A model generated the notes under the pieces. That model did no database searches and was not told the DNA's origin. It saw nothing but the letters and a program-made list of their open reading frames with translations. A DNA stretch of 64,000 nucleotides. Origin: Paenibacillus luteus. GTDB lineage: Bacteria > Bacillota > Bacilli > Paenibacillales > Paenibacillaceae. Position 1 is the stretch's first letter. Each line of letters begins with the position of its first letter. Positions 10,401-17,076 of this stretch are shown in pieces. Location: assembly GCF_006542765.1 (NCBI RefSeq), contig NZ_SKCD01000005.1, positions 1-64,000 on the forward strand, written 5' to 3'. The position numbers were made by a program, and so were the translations under genes.

Positions 10401-10653
10401 TAGGTCGGAGCTTTAATTCGTTATCTTTAACCCCTTTTGGAAATCCGTAGATAACAGGTGGTGTTATTTCGTAAAATAATGAACTAACTTCTTCTTGAAG
10501 GTCCGATAGATTTTTTTCTAGTTCAAGTTCAAACTCTTTTATTTCAATAGGGTCATAAAATCCCTGTTGTTTTACAAAGCTTCTAGCCTTTTTCCAGCCA
10601 AAATAATAATAGTGTAATGGAATTTCAGTAGGAGAATATAATATGCTACTCAT
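7435..10653 (-). CDS. UG/DRT-type defence-associated reverse transcriptase
   Basis: A 1072-residue protein. The reverse transcriptase palm lies within residues about 80-360. Motif A holds Asp200 (in GQADITKFYPSL), a motif-B-like stretch is LPTGLIASGFLAN (277-289), motif C is YTDD (319-322) and motif D-like GLKLSEDKTKP follows. All catalytic aspartates are present. Residues about 400-1060 are mostly helical and unlike maturase or group II intron domains; known UG/Abi reverse transcriptases carry alpha-helical repeats at this place. There is no intron RNA, no retron msr/msd-like array and no integrase. The next gene is a nitrilase-fold protein, the partner typical of DRT type 1 and related nitrilase-linked UG groups. 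I infer an anti-phage system. The start ATG has AAAGGTGG six bases upstream. The operon is visibly more AT-rich than the core genes to its right, which suggests transfer. Confidence 0.85.
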   Translation of the reverse strand: MSSILYSPTEIPLHYYYFGWKKARSFVKQQGFYDPIEIKEFELELEKNLSDLQEEVSSLFYEITPPVIYGFPKGVKDNELKLRPMSKITFRDQVVWATVVLTIGEYFDTNDYSLMKDDYVPDGLDLQWMVDWSCNNRLRRKYYPSNEENSYEFQRFMINYTHNDLYESFQRSLRLQRKKQEEYFEQVLKKSPIAFYGQADITKFYPSLKMNIVEEVLKDRLNELSNLGLIDHDICKKWTKLLESICNIRSDLSYLLEDEFKSIGFEEINRNLSIETLPTGLIASGFLANCVLTKWLDHPMDDYLKEKTDEGSTTFLTRYTDDIMIISTNEKVIFEGIKKIRDLIDSIGLKLSEDKTKPKLKEDLVKSLIKERGSLTIIQANELVEQYFKEDTKCPQIGEYDALPSSTALIDKLSQLGDQQVRAMRGDELEKYLSELMDLVNTEFADAEIRGDTKSSFAAWRIRKAAKDAQDREMGLSQNITETLKRSYMKYPYKMSLVNCYILHLMELPFDDRTENFITEMFKSAKKTDKVTLPGFYGGYLRTHILFAISDNWMNLTDENRLRMRKIIFEQVSNWYEDNDSPTWHEQYAIYWLFTNSKIQTDLNLFKISKMQSVNRAYNLFNLMNQQIECGNDSVLVAIMSQIWKRNRLRGQNDALLSDEASWIKWVWRNLSNVQKTWKWKLNGHERVWIEISEGRESEITVFGFRRLLEISELQMTSFYEDNELHQDDEESVRIVPIFNGVTEILNQAVTLWASQTDLKFSDRFLRALRSIPEEYRIRKYLTNRLANLKEIEKKLINNNSIIGNNSAFLKNVHSSYIPLQDWLEIINIVPQRIETKKMPSELLPLTEVEITSLLIQIGTSLSLNIEENKDDQNNFDRFKFLFNMPELLTKVSLNRISVKIEDWRNWRHGQGEFEFEFTENYVIYSEYYLNAWAYTNTYFVDDEYLLNYALSMLMLRLISKRKFRSRSTGISKLRGWNKISDVVAQAEFPSTALAEIITGSMNYQKPFYNNLNLKMGIELPLLPLEKEPIMKVQEYLTRLKEHLAVLKKRFFIGDTGLREIRYIDIDKLVKE

Positions 10654-10691
10654 GTCATGCCACCTTTTGTACTATGTAGTTTATTTTCTAT

Positions 10692-10737
10692 ATTGTATCA
10701 TTAAATAGAATTTACTTGTAAAGAGCTCTTTTGACAA
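10692..10737 (-). promoter_or_regulatory. Candidate promoter and palindromic operator of the RT-nitrilase operon
   Basis: On the minus strand TTTACA (10722-10717) is followed, 19 bp later, by TACAAT (10697-10692), about 40 bp before the start codon. A perfect 12-bp palindrome AAAGAGCTCTTT (10720-10731) overlaps the -35 box, so a repressor could sit there. TTGTCA (10737-10732) is an alternative -35. Confidence 0.35.
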
Positions 10738-10873
10738 CTATATTATGAATTATTTGGATCTATAATTATCATCCATTTGATGTGTAATATAAATAGCTAC
10801 TGCTTGAACACTTGCTTATCCATCTTGGAATGCCTGTACGTTAATTTTAAGTCTAACAAAACTAATTTACAGT

Positions 10874-12792
10874 TTCAGACACCGTTCTTCTACATTAGAA
10901 AGTTTTTCTTCGAAAAAAAACTACGATGGCACAATTATATAACAGGATTTCCCTATCTTTTGTTGAAGGTATAGGGGACAAAGAATTGATCAGGAGTGGT
11001 CCCTCATGCTATCCAAAAATAGACTCGGTATTGCACCGAAAGTATAATTCAGACCCGAAATGCAACACTACCCGCATTGTGGATTCAAGCTTAAACGTTC
11101 CCATAACGCATGGAAAAAGAAAATTTCAACGCTAACGGGAGTCATTCATGCATGGAGCATGGCTTACGCATGCCCTAATGAAAGCTGTTCACACGCTGGC
11201 GTTGCCTACAAATCAGCAGAAGCGGAAGCGCTCTGCATGAAACATTCTTCTTATGGATACGACGTGCTCTGCCTCGTTGGCGATTTGCGTTTCAAGCAAC
11301 ATCGTACGCGCAAAGAAATTGCAGATGCGCTGAATGCACGTGGTGTTGTGACCAACGAACGATATGCACAAACATTATATGAGCGTTACCAGACCCTGTT
11401 GGCAGCCAGCCTCGACGATCATGTCAGACAGAGCTTAGCGGAGACTGCAGCTGAAAATGGGGGCATTATCCTGTCCATGGACGGTGTCCAACCTGAGAAG
11501 GGAAATGAGATGCTATATGTCATTCGCGAAGTCTTTAGCGGTACGATTCTCGCGGCTCAAAACATGAAGAGCGGAGCTGCGGCCGAACTGCGTACCCTCA
11601 TCGATCCCATTATTGAAATGGGGTACCCCATCGTAGGCATTGTCAGCGACGGGCAGGTCTCCATCCGGAAAGCTTTCGAATCACTGCTGCCGGATGTGCC
11701 GTATCAATACTGCCAGTATCACTATCTGAAGGACATCGCCAAGCCAATCGTAGATGCTGATCGAAAACTCAAAATGGAATTGAAAAAGAGCATGCGCGGA
11801 TTGCGGGATGTGGAACGGAAAATCGAGCAGGCCGAGAAAAAAGAGACGGAAGCCGCAAAGGCAAACGACCATGGGACACCTGATTGTTCAGGAGCAGCGG
11901 CGGAACAAACCGCGCCCTCAGAAGCACAGGTGGCGAAGGGTTACGTTGCCGCTGTCCGTGCCTTGTTACTGGAAGACGGCGAACCGCCACTCGAATTACC
12001 CGGTATGTTGATCTACGAACGAGCTCAGGCCATACAAGCATCGCTTGCGCGATGCTTGACTAAAAAAAGAGCCTCATCTACTTCAAGATATATTCAGAAT
12101 TTTCAGTAAACTCACTGAACAAGCCTCAAGATATGCAGCCGTAGCCCGTTGGGCGAGGCCGATTGTCCATATAGCGGCAGCACTAGAACCGGCCGAGGAT
12201 AAGACGAGCGAAACCGTGGAATGGGAAATGAGCCAAGTGCTGAACTGGCTCAAACAGACGTATACGGAAGAGGATGATTCCGTCATGCTCCACAATATAA
12301 CAAACTATTCCCGCGGATTCTGGAAAGGGTTGTTTACCTGTTACAATCATTATTTCATCCCGCGAACTAACAATGATCTGGAACAATTTTTTCGCCGAAC
12401 GAAAGCTTGTCACCGTCGGATTACGGGGCTTCGAAATTGGAATCGCTACATCATTCGAAACGGAGAAATGATTGTACTTGTGGACGATGCACTTCGTCAA
12501 AAACACCTCATCGCCCGTCTGAGAACCGTGAGCTATGAAACCTATACGCAGTGCAAAGCGCGATGGAGTGAACGCTTATCCGAAGGCGTTCAGCGTAGAC
12601 GCTTTAATCGTAATCCACTCATTTTTCTACAACAATTGGAAGAGCTTTGGGATCAAACTGTGACTGTTTGTTGATTGTGCCGTCGTAGAAAAAAAAACTT
12701 TGATTGACGTTTTTAAAATTTGTTTTGTTTGGTGGAGCCTAGGGAATTACTCGATGTGGACTTGGACTCTTAGCGTTAAATTCAGACACCGT
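10874..12792 (+). mobile_element. Insertion sequence with a frameshifted DDE transposase
   Basis: Inverted repeats CTACGATGGCACAAT (10921-10935) and, at the other side, the complement of CTACGACGGCACAAT (12674-12688) differ at one base. Outside them both ends carry AAAGTTTTT-type sequence. Further out, TTCAGACACCGT occurs as a direct repeat at 10874-10885 and 12781-12792, so the exact ends are uncertain (about 1.8-1.9 kb). I cannot assign the IS family with confidence. Confidence 0.65.
11060..12674 (+). pseudogene. DDE transposase, frameshifted
   Basis: The 5' part (11060 to about 12070) begins MQHYPHCGFKLKRS, probably a zinc-ribbon remnant, and holds the first two acidic residues of a DDE site in LSMDGVQ and GIVSDGQ. 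The 3' part lies in another frame, continues without a gap (PHLLQDIFRIFSKL onward), and contains the third acidic residue in TNNDLEQFFRRTKA. The frames meet at a run of seven A residues (about 12063-12069); with six A the protein would be continuous. The element is therefore probably inactive, unless slippage in the A-run restores the frame. A stop codon TAA just upstream of 11060 in the same frame supports that start. Its 3' end overlaps the right inverted repeat. Confidence 0.7.
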
Positions 12793-12991
12793 GCTCCTCC
12801 AATTTTTTTATTCCTTCGAGTGCAAATCACATTATGTTAGCGTAGACTGAACTCAGCATTTCGAAATTATGTTTGAACTGTCATTGAAGCTATTTCATTG
12901 CTGTAATGCACAGCATAAATTTCCGATGTCGTTGCTCCTATGCTAATGCTCCATGCAGAAGGTCTGCCCCTTCCTGGACTTCACTAAACAA
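12793..12991. other. Intergenic between the IS and the tRNA terminator
   Basis: No gene, repeat or conserved motif seen. It is the right flank of the accessory block. Confidence 0.4.
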
Positions 12992-13019
12992 TAAAAAAAC
13001 CACTTCAGAAGAAGTGGTT
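12992..13019 (-). terminator. Intrinsic terminator of tRNA-Ala
   Basis: Stem AACCACTTC / GAAGTGGTT (12998-13006 and 13011-13019) with a 4-nt loop, followed on the minus strand by seven U residues. It lies 14 bases beyond the tRNA 3' end. Confidence 0.85.
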
Positions 13020-13032
13020 AAAACGAATGGTT

Positions 13033-13108
<76 letters not shown>

Positions 13109-13213
13109 AGAATCAATCTAATGCTGGTATTCATCTTCTGAGCAGTTAAGCATTTACTCTTATATGCTCCAAATAACGACAAGATTGAGTTTAGCACAGG
13201 GTGGCTAGATTTG

Positions 13214-13696
13214 TCAATCCTTATCTATCATGCCGTTAAGCGGGTGTTTGGAGAGCAGGCTGTTAAGCTCCTTCATGAACATATCGATGTCCTTGAACTG
13301 ACGATATACAGACGCGAAGCGGACGTAAGCGACCTCATCGACGGGATAGAGCTCATTCATGACGATTGAGCCGATATCGCTGCTGTCCACCTCGGCATGG
13401 GCCGTTGTGCGCAGCTCCTTCTCTACCTCGGAAACAATAACCTCCAGTCGCTCTACTGGCACTGGGCGCTTCTCACAGGCGCGAATCAGTCCACGCAAAA
13501 TCTTATCGCGGCTGAATTCTTCGCGGCTTCCGTCTTTTTTGATCACAATTAGAGGCGTTTCTTCAATCATTTCGAAGGTCGTGAAGCGACGGCTGCACTT
13601 CTCGCATTCACGGCGGCGACGAATTGATTTGTTTTCATTGGCGGGCCTGGAATCCAACACTTTGGTTCCGGCATAGTCGCAATATGGGCATTTCAT
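13214..13696 (-). CDS. nrdR: NrdR, transcriptional repressor of ribonucleotide reductase genes
   Basis: A 160-residue protein, the normal NrdR length. The N-terminal zinc ribbon has two Cys pairs: CPYC at residues 3-6 and CEKC at about 31-34. Then RRFTTFE leads into an ATP-cone domain ([18 protein letters not shown]). NrdR binds NrdR boxes in front of ribonucleotide reductase operons and senses ATP/dATP through the cone. No reductase gene lies in this window. It is divergent from the SASP gene. In Bacillus, nrdR is also found near the polA-mutM-ytaF-coaE cluster, as here. Confidence 0.95.
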   Translation of the reverse strand: MKCPYCDYAGTKVLDSRPANENKSIRRRRECEKCSRRFTTFEMIEETPLIVIKKDGSREEFSRDKILRGLIRACEKRPVPVERLEVIVSEVEKELRTTAHAEVDSSDIGSIVMNELYPVDEVAYVRFASVYRQFKDIDMFMKELNSLLSKHPLNGMIDKD

Positions 13697-13778
13697 GCTG
13701 CGTTGCGCCTCCTTTCTTCATTGCAAAAGCCTTTGAAAACGGCTCTTCTCAAATAAATTTGAATTTCCATGTAATTCC

Positions 13779-13809
13779 TGTAATGAAGTTTTGATTTTTG
13801 CACATAATA
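13779..13809 (+). promoter_or_regulatory. Sigma-G-type promoter of the SASP gene
   Basis: TGTAAT (13779-13784), 18 bp, then CATAATA (13803-13809) fits the forespore sigma-G pattern (TGAATA / CATACTA) and precedes a SASP gene, a classical sigma-G target. Confidence 0.5.
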
Positions 13810-13839
13810 CTTTTACCAACCGCAAGGAGGTGAACATAC

Positions 13840-14058
13840 ATGAGCGCATCCCGCAGCAGTAACCAATTGGTAGTGCCACAAGCGACAGCTGCCCTTGATC
13901 AATTGAAATACGAAGTTGCTCAAGAGCTAGGCATCGCGATTCCGCAAGACGGATACTACGGCAACATGGCTACAAAAGACGCAGGCTCGATCGGTGGATA
14001 CATCACTCGTCGCCTGGTGCAAATTGCCGAGCAATCCCTTGCTGGTCAATACAAATAA
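13840..14058 (+). CDS. Alpha/beta-type small acid-soluble spore protein
   Basis: A 72-residue protein with both signature blocks of alpha/beta SASPs: LDQLKYEVAQELGI, which contains the germination-protease cleavage region, and GSIGGYITRRLVQIAEQ, the DNA-binding helix. It coats and protects forespore DNA and is degraded at germination as an amino acid store. AAGGAGGTG sits at the expected distance before ATG 13840, and a sigma-G-like promoter lies upstream. It is followed by a long hairpin terminator. Confidence 0.95.
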   Translation: MSASRSSNQLVVPQATAALDQLKYEVAQELGIAIPQDGYYGNMATKDAGSIGGYITRRLVQIAEQSLAGQYK

Positions 14059-14086
14059 TGCTTTATTAATTGTTGTATGAATAACG

Positions 14087-14132
14087 GAAGCCTTGGAAGC
14101 CCGCCCATGAAGCGGCGGGCTTCCAAGGCTTC
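14087..14132. terminator. Bidirectional hairpin between SASP and lytic transglycosylase genes
   Basis: A perfect 19-bp stem GAAGCCTTGGAAGCCCGCC (14087-14105) and its complement (14114-14132) with an 8-nt loop, between two convergent genes. Confidence 0.8.
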
Positions 14133-14164
14133 ATTGTATTTTCGCATTTGGTGTAGTTCCGTAT

Positions 14165-14731
14165 TTAAAAGCTGGGATATAAATCCTTGTACTTATTATA
14201 ATAATAGAACACCCGCTGTACATAATGTCTGGTCTCGCCAAATGGAATCTGTTGTACAGTATCTATTGTACCGTCCCATACTCCCGAGTCAAGCCACTTC
14301 CGAACATTACCTGGACCGGCATTGTAAGCCGCTACGGCTGCGATCTTATTTTGATCGAATTGCTGATCCAAAGACTTTAAGTACCAAGCCCCTACCTCAA
14401 TGCTCACATCAGCCCGATGCCGAAGCATGTCCTCTGTTACTTCAGCAAAACCAGCCTTCTGAACAACCCAATTGGCTGTATCCGGCATAATTTGCATCAG
14501 TCCCAGCGCACCCTTCTTGGAATCCTTACCTGTTTGATAATTGGTTTCACTACGAATGATCGCTGCAACCAAGTGCGGCTCTACACCGTAATTTGCAGCA
14601 CTTGCGCGAATATCTTCCTTGTAATGCACGGGATACATCCACTCCGCAAGCCAATCAGACTTTAGAAACAAAATCGTGATCAGCGCCAACAGCAGCACAA
14701 GCAGCACTCTTTTCTTCAGCAGCACTCTCAT
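14165..14731 (-). CDS. Lytic transglycosylase, SLT family, membrane-anchored
   Basis: A 188-residue protein. ATG 14731 overlaps the coaE stop as ATGA; an upstream in-frame TTG (14752) is less likely. Residues 1-22 are KKR plus a hydrophobic helix, a signal anchor. The SLT/goose-lysozyme-like domain follows: the catalytic Glu is in AAIIRSETNY, then GALGLMQIMPDTA, AVAAYNAGPGNV and the aromatic C-terminal motif GETRHYVQRVFYYY, as in Slt70-type enzymes. It cleaves peptidoglycan glycan strands to 1,6-anhydromuropeptides outside the membrane. Translational coupling to coaE is probably positional rather than functional. Confidence 0.9.
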   Translation of the reverse strand: MRVLLKKRVLLVLLLALITILFLKSDWLAEWMYPVHYKEDIRASAANYGVEPHLVAAIIRSETNYQTGKDSKKGALGLMQIMPDTANWVVQKAGFAEVTEDMLRHRADVSIEVGAWYLKSLDQQFDQNKIAAVAAYNAGPGNVRKWLDSGVWDGTIDTVQQIPFGETRHYVQRVFYYYNKYKDLYPSF

Positions 14732-15324
14732 GGCAATCTCTGGCTCTTCCAAAATTCGTTGATCTGCCGCTCTGTTTCATCTAGCGTTCCGCTGTTGTCG
14801 ATGACCCATTCTGCCTTCTGCCGTTTCAGCTCAATATCCATTTGCAGCGCTACACGCCGCTTCGCTTCTTCTTCCGTATACAGATTGCGTGCCATTAATC
14901 GTGCAATTTGAACCGCAGCAGGTGCATACACCACCATAATGCCTTCATATAAATGCGCCTGATTGGTTTCATACAACAAGGGGACATCTGCAATGACAAG
15001 ACGATTGGGGTATTGCTCGGCATACTTATGTATCCGCTCCTGCATGCTGGTACGAATCGCCGGATGGGTAATGGCCTCAAGCTGCGCTAGTGAACCTTTA
15101 TCGCGAAATACGATATCGCCAAGTGCCTTCCGATTAAGCGAGCCATCCGTTTCGAGTACGGCTTGTCCGAACGTAGAGGCAATTGCCTCTAATGCTGGTT
15201 CACCTAGTTGAACGACTTCCCTTGCGACTTGATCGGCATCGACCAGCAGCGCACCGCGTTCTAAGAGTAAGTTTGCGATTGTGCTTTTACCGCTGGCAAT
15301 ACCGCCGGTTAATCCGATTTTCAT
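14728..15324 (-). CDS. coaE: Dephospho-CoA kinase
   Basis: Last step of CoA synthesis: ATP-dependent phosphorylation of the 3'-hydroxyl of dephospho-CoA. The 198-residue protein has a P-loop (GGIASGKS) close to the N-terminus, DADQVAREV for substrate binding, the lid region near VQIARLMARN, and a C-terminal helix typical of the family. The start is ATG 15324, six bases after GAGGTG; an upstream GTG at 15333 is too close to that site. It lies within the conserved polA-mutM-ytaF-coaE run. Confidence 0.95.
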   Translation of the reverse strand: MKIGLTGGIASGKSTIANLLLERGALLVDADQVAREVVQLGEPALEAIASTFGQAVLETDGSLNRKALGDIVFRDKGSLAQLEAITHPAIRTSMQERIHKYAEQYPNRLVIADVPLLYETNQAHLYEGIMVVYAPAAVQIARLMARNLYTEEEAKRRVALQMDIELKRQKAEWVIDNSGTLDETERQINEFWKSQRLP

Positions 15325-15339
15325 CCATTTCACCTCAAA

Positions 15340-16044
15340 TTATAACAGCTTCATGATTCCCATTACGATTAATAATAGACCTGGCAGCATAGACAAGGCT
15401 TGCATGCCCCTCCAAGCTGAGAAACGAAAACCGAACCGAATGCCACCCACTAGAAAAATCGCGCTGGCTGCCATTATCGCAATTGAAGTCAGCAACGAAG
15501 GCAAACCGATCATGGCCGCGCCGAGCCCTGCTCCGAAGGCATCAAGCGATAACGCAACGCCGAGCATGACCGCTTCTGAAGCGGAAATCGTACCCGATTT
15601 GTCGACGTCAGCCACTTGCGGAGTTCGAAGAATTTGAATGACGAGGCCCAGACGCTTCAGTTCAACCATCACAACTAACGCCGCGGCAGCTATATCTCCG
15701 GTTGGCAATTCCCTTTCGACTTCAATTCCTGTACCCGATGGTCCTTGGCTGTCCGTACTCTCTTGATTTTGCCTTCCGCGCCTCCATTGCAATAGCGCCC
15801 AGCATCCGATCAGCATAAGTACACAGGCTCCGATTAGCCTCGCCACAAATTCAGAGAGAAAACCGGTCAGCCAGCCGCCAACCTGCATCGATAAGAAAAT
15901 AATAAGTCCTGAACAGCCCGCGATGATGATGACCGACAGCAATGGAATACGAATTCTTCGTAACCCATACGTAATGCCAACACCAAATCCGTCTAAACTA
16001 ACGGCAAAAGCAAGAATCAACAGCGAAGCAACATGCGCGAACAA
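15340..16044 (-). CDS. ytaF: YtaF, sporulation-associated MntP-like membrane protein
   Basis: A polytopic membrane protein with about six hydrophobic segments. It has two copies of the conserved Asp-containing motif (FAVSLDGFGVGI near the N-terminus and ALSLDAFGAGLGA in the second half) typical of the MntP/YtaF family. I place the start at TTG 16044 because GGGGAGGG lies eight bases before it; an in-frame ATG at 16086 has no good ribosome binding site. The result is 234 residues. Family members are manganese exporters or, for YtaF, sporulation proteins of unknown action. The place between mutM and coaE is the same as in Bacillus. Confidence 0.85.
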   Translation of the reverse strand: MFAHVASLLILAFAVSLDGFGVGITYGLRRIRIPLLSVIIIAGCSGLIIFLSMQVGGWLTGFLSEFVARLIGACVLMLIGCWALLQWRRGRQNQESTDSQGPSGTGIEVERELPTGDIAAAALVVMVELKRLGLVIQILRTPQVADVDKSGTISASEAVMLGVALSLDAFGAGLGAAMIGLPSLLTSIAIMAASAIFLVGGIRFGFRFSAWRGMQALSMLPGLLLIVMGIMKLL

Positions 16045-16182
16045 TCGTAAAGTCCCTCCCCGCACGGCGGCAGCCCAGCTCACCATTATTGGTGAGTAGT
16101 CATTCGCCTATTGTTCGTAACACACTTATCATATGCGGGGAGTATTTGTCTGTGCATGCACAGCTATAAATGCTGATTCAGT

Positions 16183-17028
16183 CTAGCCATTCGTTGACAA
16201 CGCCAGCGGCTGGCACTTGCTGCAAATATGGGTGCCTCTGCCGCCAACCACGAATTTGTGTATCGGTCTCTTACAGGTCGGACAAGGCTCGTCCTTCTTA
16301 CCGTATACGAGCAGCTGATGCTGGAACATGCCCATCTCACCCTGCCCGTTCACATAAGATTTGATTGATGATCCGCCTGCATCTACGGCATTTCCTAGAG
16401 TAGTTCGAATCGCTTCGTATAATCGCTTCCATTCCGCTGGTTTAAGCGTATTGGGCGTTCTCTCTGGATGGATCTTCGCTTGAAACAATGCTTCATCCAC
16501 ATAGATATTGCCAAGTCCTACAATATGCTCTTGATTCAGCAGCAAAGGCTTGATCTTAGAAGCACGTTTCTCCAGCTTGCTGCGTAGTGCATCCACGGTA
16601 AAGTCAGGCTCCAGCGGTTCAATCCCAAGCTTGTTCAGCGGCGGAAGCTCCAGCTCATGTCCAGTTTGGAACAGGTGCATCGTGCCAAACTGGCGCACAT
16701 CCTTATAGCGTAGATCCGTACCGTCCTCAAAATGGAAAATCACATGCGTATGCAGCTCGATTGGCTCCTCCGATGGGAATACGCCATACCGTCCCTCCAT
16801 GCGCAAATGCGAGACAAGCACTAATCCATCCAACATAATTCTCAAAAACTTGCCGCGGCGCTCCACCGTTTGAATGGTATGTCCGACAAGGGCATCCGCG
16901 AATTGTTCAGGTTCTGCGGGACGCTGTATAATACGCGGGAGTCTAACGGTAACTGATTGGATTCGTTTGCCCGCTACAAGTTCAATTAACGTTCTTCTTA
17001 CGGTCTCTACCTCTGGCAATTCAGGCAT
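16183..17028 (-). CDS. mutM: Formamidopyrimidine-DNA glycosylase (Fpg)
   Basis: Removes 8-oxoguanine and other oxidised purines and nicks the abasic site. The protein starts MPELPEVET: Pro2 is the catalytic nucleophile after Met removal and Glu3 the acid, which fixes the start. A conserved Lys is in ERRGKFLRI. The H2TH region is at GLGNIYVDEALF and the C-terminal zinc finger is C-x2-C ... C-x2-C (CPTCKRP, ICSKCQ). The length of 281 residues is normal. It is just downstream of polA (48 bases), so repair synthesis and excision are probably co-expressed. Confidence 0.96.
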   Translation of the reverse strand: MPELPEVETVRRTLIELVAGKRIQSVTVRLPRIIQRPAEPEQFADALVGHTIQTVERRGKFLRIMLDGLVLVSHLRMEGRYGVFPSEEPIELHTHVIFHFEDGTDLRYKDVRQFGTMHLFQTGHELELPPLNKLGIEPLEPDFTVDALRSKLEKRASKIKPLLLNQEHIVGLGNIYVDEALFQAKIHPERTPNTLKPAEWKRLYEAIRTTLGNAVDAGGSSIKSYVNGQGEMGMFQHQLLVYGKKDEPCPTCKRPIHKFVVGGRGTHICSKCQPLALSTNG

Positions 17029-17076
17029 TTCTCCTCACCTCAATAACCATTATACCTGAAAACGGCCGAAAATGGG

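Noticed and set aside
7435-10653. Group II intron or retron reverse transcriptase
   Set aside because: No maturase or endonuclease domain, no intron RNA domain V/VI pattern, no inverted a1/a2 msr-msd arrangement, and a nitrilase partner.
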